From Metallyticus violacea (Eukaryota > Arthropoda > Insecta > Mantodea > Metallyticidae), in NCBI GenBank assembly GCA_030762175.1, contig CM060831.1:96983501-97047500 (forward strand): 64,000 nucleotides of DNA, in the 5' to 3' direction. The position numbers were made by a program, and so were the translations under genes. Below are positions 45,731-57,160 of the stretch, piece after piece. Numbering within the stretch: position 1 is the first letter of the stretch; the number at the start of each line of letters is the position of its first letter. The notes beneath the pieces are model-generated. The model was not told the origin of the DNA, searched no databases, and saw only the letters and a program-made list of their open reading frames with translations.

Positions 45731-48700
45731 TTGTCCCTCTTTATGTCACAGGCATATAACATTCTTACCCTGAATATTAGTAATATCCAAACTCCTGAAA
45801 AATTTCGTCTTCTAGCAAAAACTTTTCATTCCCTGGATATTGATATTGCTCTTCTTCAGGAGGTAAATTCTCCGTTTATAACTCGCTTATTTGAATATAA
45901 TGCTGAAATTAATACTGATTTTGTTACCCGTGGTACTGCCATATTGCTTAAAGACCACTTGCAATATACGGATGTGCGTATGACTGCAAATTTTAAGGGT
46001 ATCAGCCTCATCCTAGGGAATCTCAATATTATCAATGCGTATGGTCCTTCTGGCACCCATATGCGGAAGGAAAGACAAAAATTTTTTGCTGAAGAAGTAG
46101 CTTCTTTGTTTTCTAATTCTCCTCATGTGTTATTAGGTGGCGATTTTAATACTGTTTTATCTCCTAAAGATTGCACAAGGGTTTACTTGGCTTGTCCTGC
46201 ATTAGTAGATTTAGTTCATCGACTTCAGTTACGCGATACGTGGGAAGTCGTGAATCGTGATCGTCCGCTTTACACATTTCAACGCAATCTCTCGGGAGCA
46301 CGACTCGTTCGCATTTATGTTGATCGGGCTCTTTATATTAGTACTGTGGATATATGTCCGACTGAGCTCTCTGATCATTGTGGATATCTTACTTCCATTA
46401 CGCTACCTGGGTCCTCTTCATCATATGGTTGTGGTTACTGGAAGCTTAATGTGCAGATTTTTTCTGACAAAGATGTTCAGGAACTCTGCAGAGTGGTGAC
46501 GATGTTGGATTTATCAGCAACGATTTTACTCTACTAAACTGGAATGGTGGCTTGTCATCAAAACAAAGATAAAACGGTTTCTTCAATATGTGTCTGGTGA
46601 TAAATACCGCAGAAAACAGTGTTATCGACAGTTTCTTTATGGGGTATTGCGAAATTTGTACAGTCACCCTGTGGTTGATACACATTGTAATATTGAAATA
46701 AAAAGAATTAAAGCTCGGATTCTTAAACTTCAACTGGACGATTTGAGGGGCACTCAGGTGCGTTCCAGAGCTACGTTCGCTCATATGGAATCTCCGTCCA
46801 AATATCATGTCCGTGAACAACGGCGTGTCAAGCGTAAATATATTCATAGCATTCACAATGGCTCCCATGGTTCTGTAAGTAGCCAAATGGATATCCGTTC
46901 TGTTGTGTTTGAATATTTTCAGAAGCTATATTCTGATATCACACCTGACGAACTCCTTGGTACAGAGGAAATTATGGTTCAAACCTCTTCTGGGCCCAGT
47001 GATAATATGCCTCCTTTTACCATGGAGGAACTGCAAGCAGCCTTAGTTGCCTGTCCTCGAAATAAATCACCTGGAATAGATGGACTACTTGCAGAATTTT
47101 ACTCTGCAGTTTGGCCGTTGCTGAAGGATGCACTTCTTGCAATTTTCAATGAGCTACTGTGTACCGCCTTGATTCCCTCTACATTTGTCCATGGTATATT
47201 GGTCCTTGTACCTAAATATAGCCATCCCAATATTGCACAGGACTTTCGTCCTTTAACAATGCTCAATACTGATTATAAAATGTTCATGCGTTGTATTAAA
47301 TATCGCTTATCACCAATGATTGATGATATTCTTGCACCGGTACAACAGTCCATTCGACGTGGAGGCAACATACTGTGTGCCCTGTGTGTTCTTCGTGACG
47401 CTTTTAGCGACACCCATATTTCGCTGGTTGGGAAACTTTTGATCTCCTTGGACTTTGACCATGCATTTGACCGGGTGAAACATAGTTATTTAATTAAACT
47501 ATGATGCACTTAGGAATCCCTGATACATACTGCTACCTCATTCGCAATATATTAAAAGCAGCTACTTCCAAAATTTTAGTGAACGGCTATTTCACTCATT
47601 CCTTTCCTGTGAGAGCGACTGTCAGACAGGGCTGTCCGATGGCTATGCACTTGTTTGTGATGTCCATTGAACCTCTCGTAAGAAAATTACAACAGTGCCT
47701 TCGTTCTGATGGTCACTCTCTTATTAGAGCATTTGCTGATGATGTCACTTTGCTGATCTTACGTGGTTCTCTTCTTCCTCATATTCACGAAATTGTGAAT
47801 AATTATTGTAGAGATTCTGGAGCGATCCTCAATGTGCATAAATCAAGATATATGCTCGTTGGCTCTACTTCTATAGTTCCACCTTCGTGGATAGCTATGG
47901 TTAAAATCGTTAAAATATTGGGTATTACTTTTTTACGCTACCGGTGATGATTCAATATAATTGGAACTGTGTTATTAAGAGTGTTCGTAAAGTTCTTCAA
48001 GAGCATCAATTTCGTTCCCTTAATTTGTTACAACGTGTTCATTTTGTTAATATATTTTCACTATCCAAAGTATGGTTTGTGAGTCAGGTTCTGCCGTTAC
48101 CATCCATCTTTGGCGCTAAGTTGAAATCAGCTACAAAATGGTTTATTTGGTAAGGTTCCTTGTTACGAGTATCTAGAAATCAACTCACATTTCCAACCTC
48201 TGAAGGAGGTCTAAATGCCATTGATCCACAGGCGAAAGCTGATTGTCTGTTTCTCCGAACAAACTGGGCACACCTAGGAGACTATGGCGATTCTTATAGT
48301 CATCAGTTTCTCACCTAGTGGTTGTCGGAACACCGTCTCAAGAATCCACCAGATCTTCGAGGGTTGCCGATTCAGGCACCCCAGGTTAAGAAGCTACTTC
48401 AGTTAATCGCACAATGTCCTATCGACCTACATGGCCAACCACCGAAAACCAGAGACTTGTATACTGCCTGGTTATTTCAATTGTCGGCTTCCAAAGTAGT
48501 TCTGCAACACCCAGTGTACAACTGGCGCCGAATCTGGTCCAGCATTCACATCATGCACTCAACACTTACCAAAGGAGTGTCTGGTACCAACTGGTGAATA
48601 ATATCTTCCCTACAAATGAGCGTCTACGTGTATTGGAATGAAGATATCTCCTAACTGTGATGCTTGCGGCCTTCAGGATACAATACTCCATCGTTTAGAA

Positions 48701-48790
48701 TGTGGTGCTGCTGCATCAGCATAGCGGAGGGTGCAGGCCGAGATCCTCCGGATCCTGGATGTCTCTGAGAAATGTTTTGAACCCCTTATT
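45731..48790 (+). pseudogene. LINE ORF2 (endonuclease-reverse transcriptase), disabled
   Basis: Encodes the enzyme that nicks target DNA and copies the RNA into it. Endonuclease (45731-46500): YNILTLNISNIQTPEKFRLL, the catalytic-type LLQEV, INAYGPSG, LLGGDFNTVL, a YVDRALY segment and the end motif LSDHCGYL. Reverse transcriptase (46590-47950): RNKSPGIDGLLAEFYSAVW, LVPKYSHPNIAQDFRPLTML, SLDFDHAFDRVKHSYL, RQGCPMAMHLFVMSIEPLV and the catalytic FADDVTLL (47730-47753). A C-terminal zinc motif CDACGLQDTILHRLEC lies near 48658-48705. Frameshifts occur near 46500, 47500, 47945 and 48150, with further breaks to the end. A full ORF2 would be about 1,000 codons, so the length is close to normal. Confidence 0.87.
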
Positions 48791-48905
48791 TGACATTTCC
48801 AGTATTTAGTTGGTCCTCAGTAGCTCAACGAATGGCAGTGTTGCGATGTATTGGACAATATTTACTTGAGTTTGAAGATTTAATTAAAAAAAAAAAATAA
48901 AAAAC

Positions 48906-49749
48906 AGTTGGACCAACTCTCAGCCGCCGCATCGCGCCGGCAGCCGTGGAAGAGGCTGTATATATAAATGTGCAACTTTTATTATGATGTTTCTTAATTT
49001 AACTTGATTATTAAAATATTATTGTTCAAATGTTTTGAGTCAAAACTTCCAAATTCTCATAGATGGAAAATAAATGTAAAAACTACTAACATATAAATAA
49101 ATAAATAAAAAAGGCAATTCCGCATTGGAGCGCTAACTGAACAGAGCGCTGGTTATGTTGGTAGTAAGTAAACTGTCCGACCAAATTTGCCCACCCTTCA
49201 CATGCAGATAGCTACGACACATACTCCGGAACTGTTGTCAACAGTGAATTTCCGCTACGAGCGGACTATCATTCAGCTGGGTCGGAGGAACTTCCCTTCC
49301 AAATGTTATATGCACATGTCATATTTTTATTAAAATGCAACCCAAAATTGGATTTCATTCTATGTAGAACCCAATGCATTAATAATAATAGGAATAATAT
49401 TAAATGAAAATATATGGGGTAAATGATATTTTTTCTGAGAATAAACGCACATATATAAGGAACATTTATAAATATAATATTACTACCATATGCTGGTATA
49501 TCTATGTTTATTGTTTTGCAACAAATGGAAGAAAAAAAAAACTTGAATTGGCACTATGTGACCTTCGTTTAAATTACAGGTTGAAAGAACTAGCGAAGTA
49601 GGAGAGGTGCTTGTTTATAGTGTATGAATTATGGTGTACTTGAACTAAAGAATGCTGGAAATTGCAAAAATAGCAAGCAGTATTTGAGCAATTTCTTCCC
49701 ATGGGATTCTTCGAAGTGAAGCTAAAAGAAAAGAATAATATGGATATTC
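48906..49749. other. AT-rich DNA, nothing recognised
   Basis: No gene recognised. A patch at 48906-48965 just beyond the LINE tail is GC-richer. AAAT repeats lie at 49095-49112. Confidence 0.5.
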
Positions 49750-49761
49750 AACAATATTGTG

Positions 49762-50034
49762 TCGGCCCTGGTGGTGTAGTGGTAACCATACTTGTCTCCT
49801 AAACCCAAGATCGCGGGTTCAAACCCGGCCAGGACCGATGGATTTTTTCGGGCGTAAAAATCAAAGGTATGGCTTCCTTCGAAAGGTAAGTAAAGCAGTG
49901 GGTCCCGTGTCGTACATTTACGGCACGAAAAAGAACCTCAAACCTAAAAGAAGAGGCCTCTGAGCAACATTTTTACACTGAATTGAATGGGACACTGATG
50001 ACTTGAGTTATTAAAGAGCCCGTAAATAAAAGAA
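49762..50034 (+). mobile_element. SINE family A, full-length reference copy
   Basis: The best copy. The head (49762-49836) folds as a tRNA: the 5' CGGCCCT faces AGGACCG at the 3' side, the A box is TGGTGTAGTGG (49772-49782) and the B box GGTTCAAACCC (49815-49825). The anticodon loop reads CTCCTAA, as in tRNA-Arg(CCT), the likely ancestor. The body (49837-50015) has CTTCCTTCGAAAGGTAAGTA, CCCGTGTCGTACATTTACGG, AAAAGAACCTCAAACCTAAA and GAGGCCTCTGAGCAACATTT, and the tail is CCGTAAATAAAAGAA. It is flanked by the perfect 12-bp direct repeat AACAATATTGTG at 49750-49761 and 50035-50046. Pol III transcribes such elements from the internal boxes. Confidence 0.95.
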
Positions 50035-50046
50035 AACAATATTGTG

Positions 50047-51310
50047 CAGTATTATATGAATTAATAAATGCATATATGAAAATGAAATACTTTATAACGT
50101 TTGGCTACGACTATTAAATATTTTATTTTCATGTATTAATGCGCGTGTGTATCATATCATATTGAATCACATTGTTGAATACCCGTGTTCTGATTATAAA
50201 GTGATATGATATTTGTTTATTGGAATTTGTTATGAGTGTATGGGCTAAATTTTGTGAGACTAAAATCTAATTATTGTTACTATTAATAAATAACAATAAA
50301 AACAAGCACAAATAAAATTGAAGGGAGAGAGATATACAATATGGAACAAAGAAACAAAACGGTCGGGAGAAGAAAAATATTTTATGAACTATTCCTTTAC
50401 TTCTTAAAATGTTTGTAATCCAAACATCTTTTATAGTTTAAGACAGCACAATTATCATACAAATAATATTATATCATCCTCTTCTGAATATTAGTGGATG
50501 AATTTTAATAAAAAGTCTTGTTGAACAATGTTGATGCTCACAATTATAAGTCTTTCATGCCCTGACGATTTAAGTCACGATGGATTCCTTGACATGTTTG
50601 TCAATATTTATTTCCGTGATTGTAACCAAAAATACTATTTGAGATCATTGTTATATTTTCTAAAAAACATCAGCTGAAGTATGCAGCATTTTCCAAGATA
50701 ATCTGGTTTTCTGGCACCAACAAATTATGCTTTTTGTGTGACCTTTATTGCTTCACCCGAGCTTTTAGCTATAGATATTTATTGAGAAATAATTGGGAAA
50801 GATGCGGAAATTAAAACGTTCATTATTTTATTTTATTTATTATTGTTTGCAGCAATACGCTACATTCCAAGTGTTTTCTGAATGTGTTCCTCTTAGTTTC
50901 TACAAATGGAAAGAGAACGCAACATTTTCAAAGTTGACTATATAAGTTAGAAAAAATCTGCATTTATGCATTTGATAACTTTATTGATGCGACACTTCTA
51001 CGAATATTTAGGATAGTAATGCTTTATTCAAATATCCTAATTATAATGTTGCAGCGTTACTTAAACTTGCCGTATAGCACAGGGAATTTGTAATTAAGAT
51101 TTTCCAAGATCCTGCCTGATGCGAGTACAGGTCTACTGTACTGTACATACAAGGAGAGAGTAGGAGGTCACGGTTTATATTTATACTTTTTAATGCTGCG
51201 TTCTCGGATTTTAAATTTCTATATTCTCTAGTCTAGAAAACTATTTCATAGCGTTATTTAATATAAATTCTTAAATTAATTTAATTTTAATAGTATTATT
51301 AAATACTTTC
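50047..51310. other. AT-rich DNA, nothing recognised
   Basis: Very AT-rich with no open frame worth noting. Confidence 0.55.
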
Positions 51311-51317
51311 ATTCTAT

Positions 51318-51580
51318 GAGTTGCACCTGCTGTCCTGGAGGCGCGGGTTCGATTCCCGGATCCTGCATAGAAATTCTCTAAGTATTTACACATCCTAGTG
51401 ACGATAATGGGGAGCTGCTTGATAGAGTAGTAGCGTCCTTCGATCTCGAAAGCCACGTGATAGGAAATCTGCAGGGCGTCGGAATGTTAATCACATGCTC
51501 ACCCTCTGCAATACTGTAGAGGACGCAGAGGTCGCTGCGGTCGGTCTAGATCCGCATTGGGCTAACGCTCTAAAAGGATG
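51318..51580 (+). repeat. tRNA-like 3' half with attached body, possible SINE
   Basis: GCGCGGGTTCGATTCCCGGA (51341-51360) is a perfect B box with a good T-arm stem, followed by TCCTGC. The 5' half with an A box is missing. The 200 bases after it (GGGGAGCTGCTTGATAGAGT, CTGCAGGGCGTCGGAATG, GTAGAGGACGCAGAGGTCGC) are less AT-rich than the flanks, as a SINE body would be. No second copy in the window, so family status is inferred. Confidence 0.4.
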
Positions 51581-51612
51581 AACTATTTTCATTCCGTGAT
51601 CTGCATATATGT

Positions 51613-52793
51613 GCGCGAGGAGCGTTCTAAGAGTTCTCGAACAAAGCACAAGATTTAAGAGAAATATTTTTTCAACATAGTCACGTTGTAAATGAATACA
51701 TTTAGTTCAATGACTTCCCAAATTTTTAATACCCTTAGTAAAATAAGCGTCTGTCTCAGCTTGAACCTCATCATTGGATGTGAATCTTCGTCCACCCTGC
51801 CATTTCTTCAGGTTTGGGAGCCAAATCCGGCGAGTATAGTGAATGTGGAAGCACTTGAGAGCGAAGGTCATGCAACTTTGCAGCAACAATCCCAGACGTG
51901 TGAGAAGGCGCATTATCGTGATGTAAGGTATGGACGTTTATCCTGAATAGCATCCTTCAGTTGGTCCAGTAGTGAAGCGTAATATTTCCCGGCAATGGTT
52001 CTGTCTTGCTGGAGATAGTCTACCAGCACCACTCCACGAGAATCCCAGAATGACTTTTCCTGTAGATGAAACCGTTTTTGTTTTCTTTGGTGCACTTTCA
52101 CCTGTTGTCACCCACTCTTTGGACTGCTCTTTCGTCTCTGGTATGTAGTGATAAATCTGTTTCATCTGTTTTGAAACGTGGAAGAAATTCACTGGAATTG
52201 TGTTTAAACAAGTCTAATCACGTTTGCGAAATGGTTTTTGGTTCATTGTTAACAATTGTAAGTCCCATCGAGCGGAAAGCTTTCTCATAACCAAAGCTTC
52301 GTGTAAAATGCAGTAGACACGGCCTTTCGAGGTCTTTGTAGTGCCTACCAACTCGCTTACCTTCAATTGGCGATCATTGAGTACGGCATTGTGAATTTTT
52401 TTCACAACCTCGTTGGTCGTGGCAGTTTTGAAGCGTCCTGGGCGTTAATCTTTATTGGATGTATGACCACCCTTAAATTCAGCAGCCCACCTTTTAACCG
52501 TCGAAAACAAAAGGGAAAAATACTTTAATGCCGAATTTAACTCCATCTTTTCTATTTCTGTGGGGTTAAACACTTCAAAAGCAGTACTTTACCACAGCTC
52601 ATATTTCAGTTTTTATCCATTTCGTAGAAATTGTTAGCAATAGTTTGCTTACAAGATCGTCACAAACAAGTGACAACACGCGTCTGAAACTTTACGCTAT
52701 CTTAAAGGATATTACTTAAATATCATGGTAATTTGGCCATCTTCAGGATATCTCTGAACTATGCCATAAACTTTTAGAACGACCCTTGTGTAC
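51613..52793 (-). mobile_element. mariner element with inverted repeats, decayed
   Basis: Inverted ends are visible: GAGGAGCGTTCTAAGAGTTC at the left and, reversed, CAAGGGTCGTTCTAAAAGTT at the right. On the minus strand the transposase keeps the second helix-turn-helix (QLKVSELVGTTKTSKGRVYC, 52214-52405), YTPETKEQ-like text, WDSRGVVLVDYLQQDRTIAG (52000-52060), KYYASLLDQLKDAIQDKRPY and the second catalytic motif HHDNAPSHTSG (near 51915). In the third motif YSPDLAP joins directly to NLKKWQGG, so about six residues including the third catalytic Asp are deleted. The C terminus RRFTSNDEVQAETDAYF is kept. Several frameshifts are also present. About 1.18 kb, the normal mariner length. Confidence 0.87.
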
Positions 52794-52799
52794 AGTTGA

Positions 52800-54100
52800 C
52801 CGAGGAAGCTGTCAGTTTTTTCGCGAAGTTCAAATTTCAAGCATTGGTAAGAATAAATGAAGTTAAGGCGGAAACGAATTGTAGCCAGAGTTGACTGTTA
52901 AGCCTGCAGGTTTAATTGTTCCTAGTGTTAGCAATTAGGTGGTATGTACAGATGAGCTTAAATGATATTTTCAAATATCTGTGACAATCAATACTGTGAT
53001 TCATAAGAGTCTGCGACTTTTATTTGTGATTCTGTCACAAGTTAAAAATTCACACATGTTAGGTTATAATCTATTATCAATATCTGTGCTTGGAATCGGT
53101 TATGTTATATCGACAAGAAATGAAATATTAAAAATAAAACCATTAAGCATTTTAAATTAAAACAATAGTGCGACAAATATATATAGTAATTATAAACTTT
53201 TATAAAAATTTAATGCTCCAATTTTGAAATTTGAACAGGTAGATAATAAATACGCTTTCTCAAATTGTTTGTCTAGGACTCCTTTACAATCTTGGAAATT
53301 ATTATGTTAATTAATTAAAATCCTATATGTAGCCCGCTATATACTTATGAAAAAATTATTATTAATAATAATAACCTGATTACTTTTGTTGCGATTAAAT
53401 AAATCAATCTGGTCCGCAATTACAATTGTTAGCGGAGAGGTTAGACCTCCTCTAGGAATAATAATTCCATGAGTTTGTCTAAATTCACATTCGCAACTCT
53501 TGTCATTAGTGTTATATGAACTATTTAATTGGAAGGTACATGGGTACGTGTTTATTGTGTTCCACATGCGTCTAAAGTTATAACGGCACGCAGCAATTCC
53601 GTTTCACATTCTACTGAACAAAACTCTACTCAGACATTGCAACTGACTTAACGACCGTTTTGGAATCGTGTTTCCTTTTTGAAAGCTTAAAAATTATTTT
53701 GATTGAAAGGAAACGTTTATGTACAACTTTCAGCCCTTTATTTCTTTGATTCACGCTCCTACTTTTAAAATACTTTTAAGAGAACATTTCCTAGTATTAT
53801 ATTTGCTCAGATTTTGCTCATCCACTGTTGAAGACTGAAACCAGCGAATAAACATGGCGTTTTAAGAACATTCTGTATATCTTAAATGATTAACAGAAAG
53901 CAACAAAAGAGAGAAACCTAAAAAGGTTGGTTCAGAGAGAGCGCAGCAGTAAAACTCATTGCTGAAAGAGTCGCGCATAGCATGGGAATTAGCCATGTCA
54001 CATGTTAAGCTGCTTTTACAATAGGCTCCGTTCCCAGAGGAAGAACTCAAGTGTGTAGACCACATTATGTGGGAGGTTCGTATCCATAGAGATGGCACAA
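52800..54100. other. AT-rich DNA, no gene recognised
   Basis: Short frames only. Nothing recognised. Confidence 0.5.
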
Positions 54101-54107
54101 AGTTGGC

Positions 54108-54240
54108 GAACAACAACAGCCGCTGCAATCGATAGAGCTGATTGGCCGATAGGCTTGTCATCCCCACCCCAAGAATGTGTCCCTTTTCATCCCATGCCGC
54201 CACCGCCTCCGCGGACGAAATGACGTCACGCTAGAAGTGC
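54108..54240. promoter_or_regulatory. GC-rich island with CCAAT and CRE-type sites
   Basis: In AT-rich surroundings this patch holds an inverted CCAAT box (GATTGGCCGA near 54148), a CpG-containing stretch CCGCCACCGCCTCCGCGG (54197-54214) and the palindrome TGACGTCA (54221-54228), the CREB/ATF site. Together these resemble a vertebrate- or insect-type promoter without a TATA box. No transcript start or coding exon can be tied to it, and the direction is unknown. Confidence 0.25.
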
Positions 54241-54569
54241 CATCATGTGCATTTAACACCGAGTTGACCCAAGGTCAGTCCACCTTTGCATTTATGTTTC
54301 GTTTCGTAAGAGAAACAATAGTTTGCAGTCACTCTTGGTACTACTGCACCTAGAAATAGAGGGGAGAAGAGGCCCTGTTAAAAGCAAACTTTAATTGTCA
54401 GGAGATGTTTTATGCTGTATTGTTCTTAATCCTGTTTACTTAAATGTTATTATAGAAATGTGCTAGTGCATAGCTGCCAAGAAATTAGTTATGGTCTGTG
54501 ACAAAATGTTAATTTTTTGACATAATCAGAATGTGCATAAAAATGCACAATAAGCTATGCTTAAAGTTT

Positions 54570-54571
<2 letters not shown>

Positions 54572-54622
<51 letters not shown>
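54572..54622 (+). repeat. GA microsatellite
   Basis: About 25 nearly uninterrupted GA units. Some insect regulatory regions use such runs as GAGA-factor sites, but length variation makes this a plain microsatellite by default. Confidence 0.95.
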
Positions 54623-54625
<3 letters not shown>

Positions 54626-54804
54626 AACTAGTGCAAGAAAATAAGGGTAAAAAACAAGAGTTTTTAATCAAACTGTCATGTGGAAAATGAAGGGAAAGGA
54701 ACTAAATTTCTCTATGACTTGAGTATATGTATCAAATAAAAACAATTATCATGACATGTAAACAATTGCCCCGCTCCGACCGTTATCTGTTCCTTATTCT
54801 TCAG

Positions 54805-54903
54805 CTTACCGAGGAGAAATACTGGAGCTCCGGGCCCGAGCGACAGCGGAAAGAGTCGATCTCCTCGCATGAGCCGCAACCAAAACCGCTTGTAACAGTG
54901 TAA
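54805..54903 (+). other. candidate host exon (terminal)
   Basis: A pyrimidine-rich run ending CCTTATTCTTCAG (to 54804) would make a good splice acceptor. The next 99 bases are GC-rich and open in one frame to a TAA, reading LTEEKYWSSGPERQRKESIS and SHEPQPKPLVTV. AATAAA at 55114-55119 could end the transcript. I do not recognise the peptide, and another frame in the same stretch is also open on the minus strand. A chance GC-rich patch is equally possible. Confidence 0.2.
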
Positions 54904-55507
54904 ATGATGCATGTTTAGTTTTTAGTTTTCCTGAAGCATTTCCATTGATATAAAAGTATTGCAGTGTTTTTAACGCAATATAATATATTGCTCTCATATA
55001 TTCCTTTATAATAATAGACCTTTTTACATAGGTATTTTAAGAGCAGATTTAAAGGATTTATCATCGTTTATTAAGAATTTTGGGAAGAGCATTATGTACT
55101 AAAATGCGTGCATAATAAAATGTTTATTTTTTTGTTAAACGTAACCCAACATATGCATTGTGCTCCGTAACTTTCTGGCTGCAATACGTTGTTCCTTATT
55201 ACAAAACAGCTTTTCAGATGTATTTCAACTTCAATTTATCACTTCGTTGTCTTATTGGAGTTCGTAATTAGTTCATACACACACGCCGCGCGCGCGCACT
55301 AACCTTAACCGAACCACGGGTAAATCCTAGAAATCGGTAAACCCAGTTTCCTTTTCGTAAATAAACATTTATAGGGAATTGTGTGCTACTAAGTAGGGGG
55401 GGGGGTAGATCATTGCACTGGCGGTAAATCTCCTTTGACTCCAGCAGAAAAAACATATTTGCTCCACAAATATTTGAACCCACTACCTTAGCATTTAAAG
55501 CACGACG

Positions 55508-55762
55508 CTCCTAAATCCAAAATCATGGGTTCAATCCCGGCCAGGACCGATGCTTTTTTTTTCGGACGTAAAAAATGGCAAATATGGCTTTCTTCGAAAG
55601 GGACGTAATGCGGAGAGTGCCATGTCCTATATTTACGGAACGTTAAAGAACATCAAGCCTGAAAAAGAGGCCTCTGAGCAAAATTTATCTGCCATTTCAC
55701 AACCTTAATTGAATGGGACGATAATGGCCAGAGACGTTAAAAAGAGCATATGTAAATTAATC
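55508..55762 (+). mobile_element. SINE family A copy, 5' part worn
   Basis: From GCTCCTAAATCCAAAATCAT and B box GGTTCAATCCC through GGCCAGGACCGATGC, the T run, CTTTCTTCGAAAGGGACGTA, GAGGCCTCTGAGCAAAATTT and the GACGTTAAAAAGAGCATATG tail. The A box is missing. Another copy in the same orientation starts 38 bases later. Confidence 0.87.
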
Positions 55763-55799
55763 AAATTAACAAAGATTTTCACGTCCGGGACTGAGGAGG

Positions 55800-56045
55800 G
55801 GGTAACCATACTTGCCTTCTAAACACAAGATCGCGGGTTTTTCGAGCGTAAAAATGCTAAGTATGACTTCCTTCGGAAGGGAAATAGAGCCATGGGTCCC
55901 ATGTCGTACATTTACGGCACGTAAAAGAACCTCAGACCTGAAAGAAGAGGCCTCTGAGCAAAATTTGTTGACCGTTTCACGCTCTGAATTGGATGGAACG
56001 CTTATGACCTGAGATGTTAAAGAGCGTCCATAAATAATCAAACAA
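55800..56045 (+). mobile_element. SINE family A copy with head deletion
   Basis: GGTAACCATACTTGCCTTCT and CACAAGATCGCGGGTT are fused directly to TTTCGAGCGTAAAAATGC, so the 3' part of the B box and the CGGCCAGGACCGATGG segment are deleted. The rest of the body and the tail GTTAAAGAGCGTCCATAAAT are complete. Confidence 0.87.
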
Positions 56046-56049
56046 ACAA

Positions 56050-57155
56050 AAATCGGGATTAAGGAGTTCGGGTCTCTCGGCTGTCGCTCGGAACTGGAGA
56101 TCCACTTCCTCGAACTTAAGAATAAATTATTCTTACTGTCGTTGCTCTTCTTCGGCCTCTGATATTAGGCATTCTGAATGCTGTAGTACAAAGCGAACAG
56201 CTGTATAGAGCTATTTATGAGTGTAAAAGGGCTGCTTATTTTGTGAGCAAACAAAATAAAACAATTTATAGCATGTGTATGTACACAAATATTAAAACAG
56301 CCCTGGATGTTATACATAAGTTAGAATTGTAAATCAAATGTATTCCAGTCATCTTGAAATGTTCCTTGTGTCAAAGAAATACTTCTCATATTTCTTACTA
56401 AGAGAAGCATAAAAGAAACTTTACCTAAATCTCTGGGTAATTAATTAACATCGAAGCGCCGGTATTTGGTGGGTTTTTAAATTTATTTTGGCGGAATAAG
56501 GTTACAAATTAATTTCCGTTAGTTATTACTATTATTATTAGGTTTTATTAATACATTTTCAATATGTATTATACTTAATTGCTGTTTAAAATATACTTTT
56601 TTCGCCCCGAAATAAGCTATAGTATGTATTTGACAATGCGCTACCATGGGATAAAATGTATTGAGTTTCTTCCAGCCTGACATGGTTCCAGAGCTACCAG
56701 CATGGTTTCTTATGCAAATTTTATAAATAAGTTTAACGGTTACTGTGCACACCACTAATTGCGCTTTTGCCTGATTTCGAAACTGCTGTGAAGATCGTGA
56801 AGATTAATTAAGTAGTAAGTAATACATTGTAAATTATGTGATTTATATCCGCTTAAATAGATAAATGTTATTATCCTTATTATACAAAAGTTGGTAACAT
56901 TGGAGTGGTATAAAATTTTATAGTATTGATTGTGTGTTACAAAAATACAGGCCTCAAGTTTGTATTAAAAGAATTGCTTATAGCATAAGTCGTCTAAAAA
57001 TATTTTTCCTTCCTCAATAAACGCATTTTATTAGTACAAATTATAGGAAATTTTGTGATACACTCGTAAATGACAAATGAAATGTACAAGATATTAGGTT
57101 CATTTAGACACAGCATAATAAAATAATATTTGAGGCATATTATGAAACAAACGAA
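56050..57155. other. AT-rich DNA, nothing recognised
   Basis: No gene recognised; short AT-rich frames only. Confidence 0.55.
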
Positions 57156-57160
57156 TTTGC

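Larger units (their letters stand above)
44415..48905 (+). mobile_element. non-LTR retrotransposon, nearly full length
   Basis: About 4.5 kb with the normal LINE order: a 5' leader (44415-44579), ORF1 (44580-45698), a 32-base gap, ORF2 with endonuclease, reverse transcriptase and a C-terminal zinc motif (45731-48790), a short 3' region and an A-rich tail (48884-48905). The style of ORF1 and the RT motif RQGCPMAMHLFVMSIEPLVR place it near the L1/Tx1 group by eye; clade needs a phylogeny. I cannot see a target-site duplication, and the 5' limit is a guess. Both ORFs have stops and frameshifts, so the copy is dead, but the motifs are well kept and it is younger than the element at 62.1-63.8 kb. 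Confidence 0.85.

Noticed and set aside
46446..46886. 146-codon minus-strand frame inside the LINE
   Set aside because: It lies antisense to the ORF2 endonuclease-RT linker and has no motif of its own.
49762..49836. Functional tRNA-Arg gene
   Set aside because: The tRNA-like part continues without a terminator into a shared body found in other copies, and is flanked by a target-site duplication. It is a SINE head.
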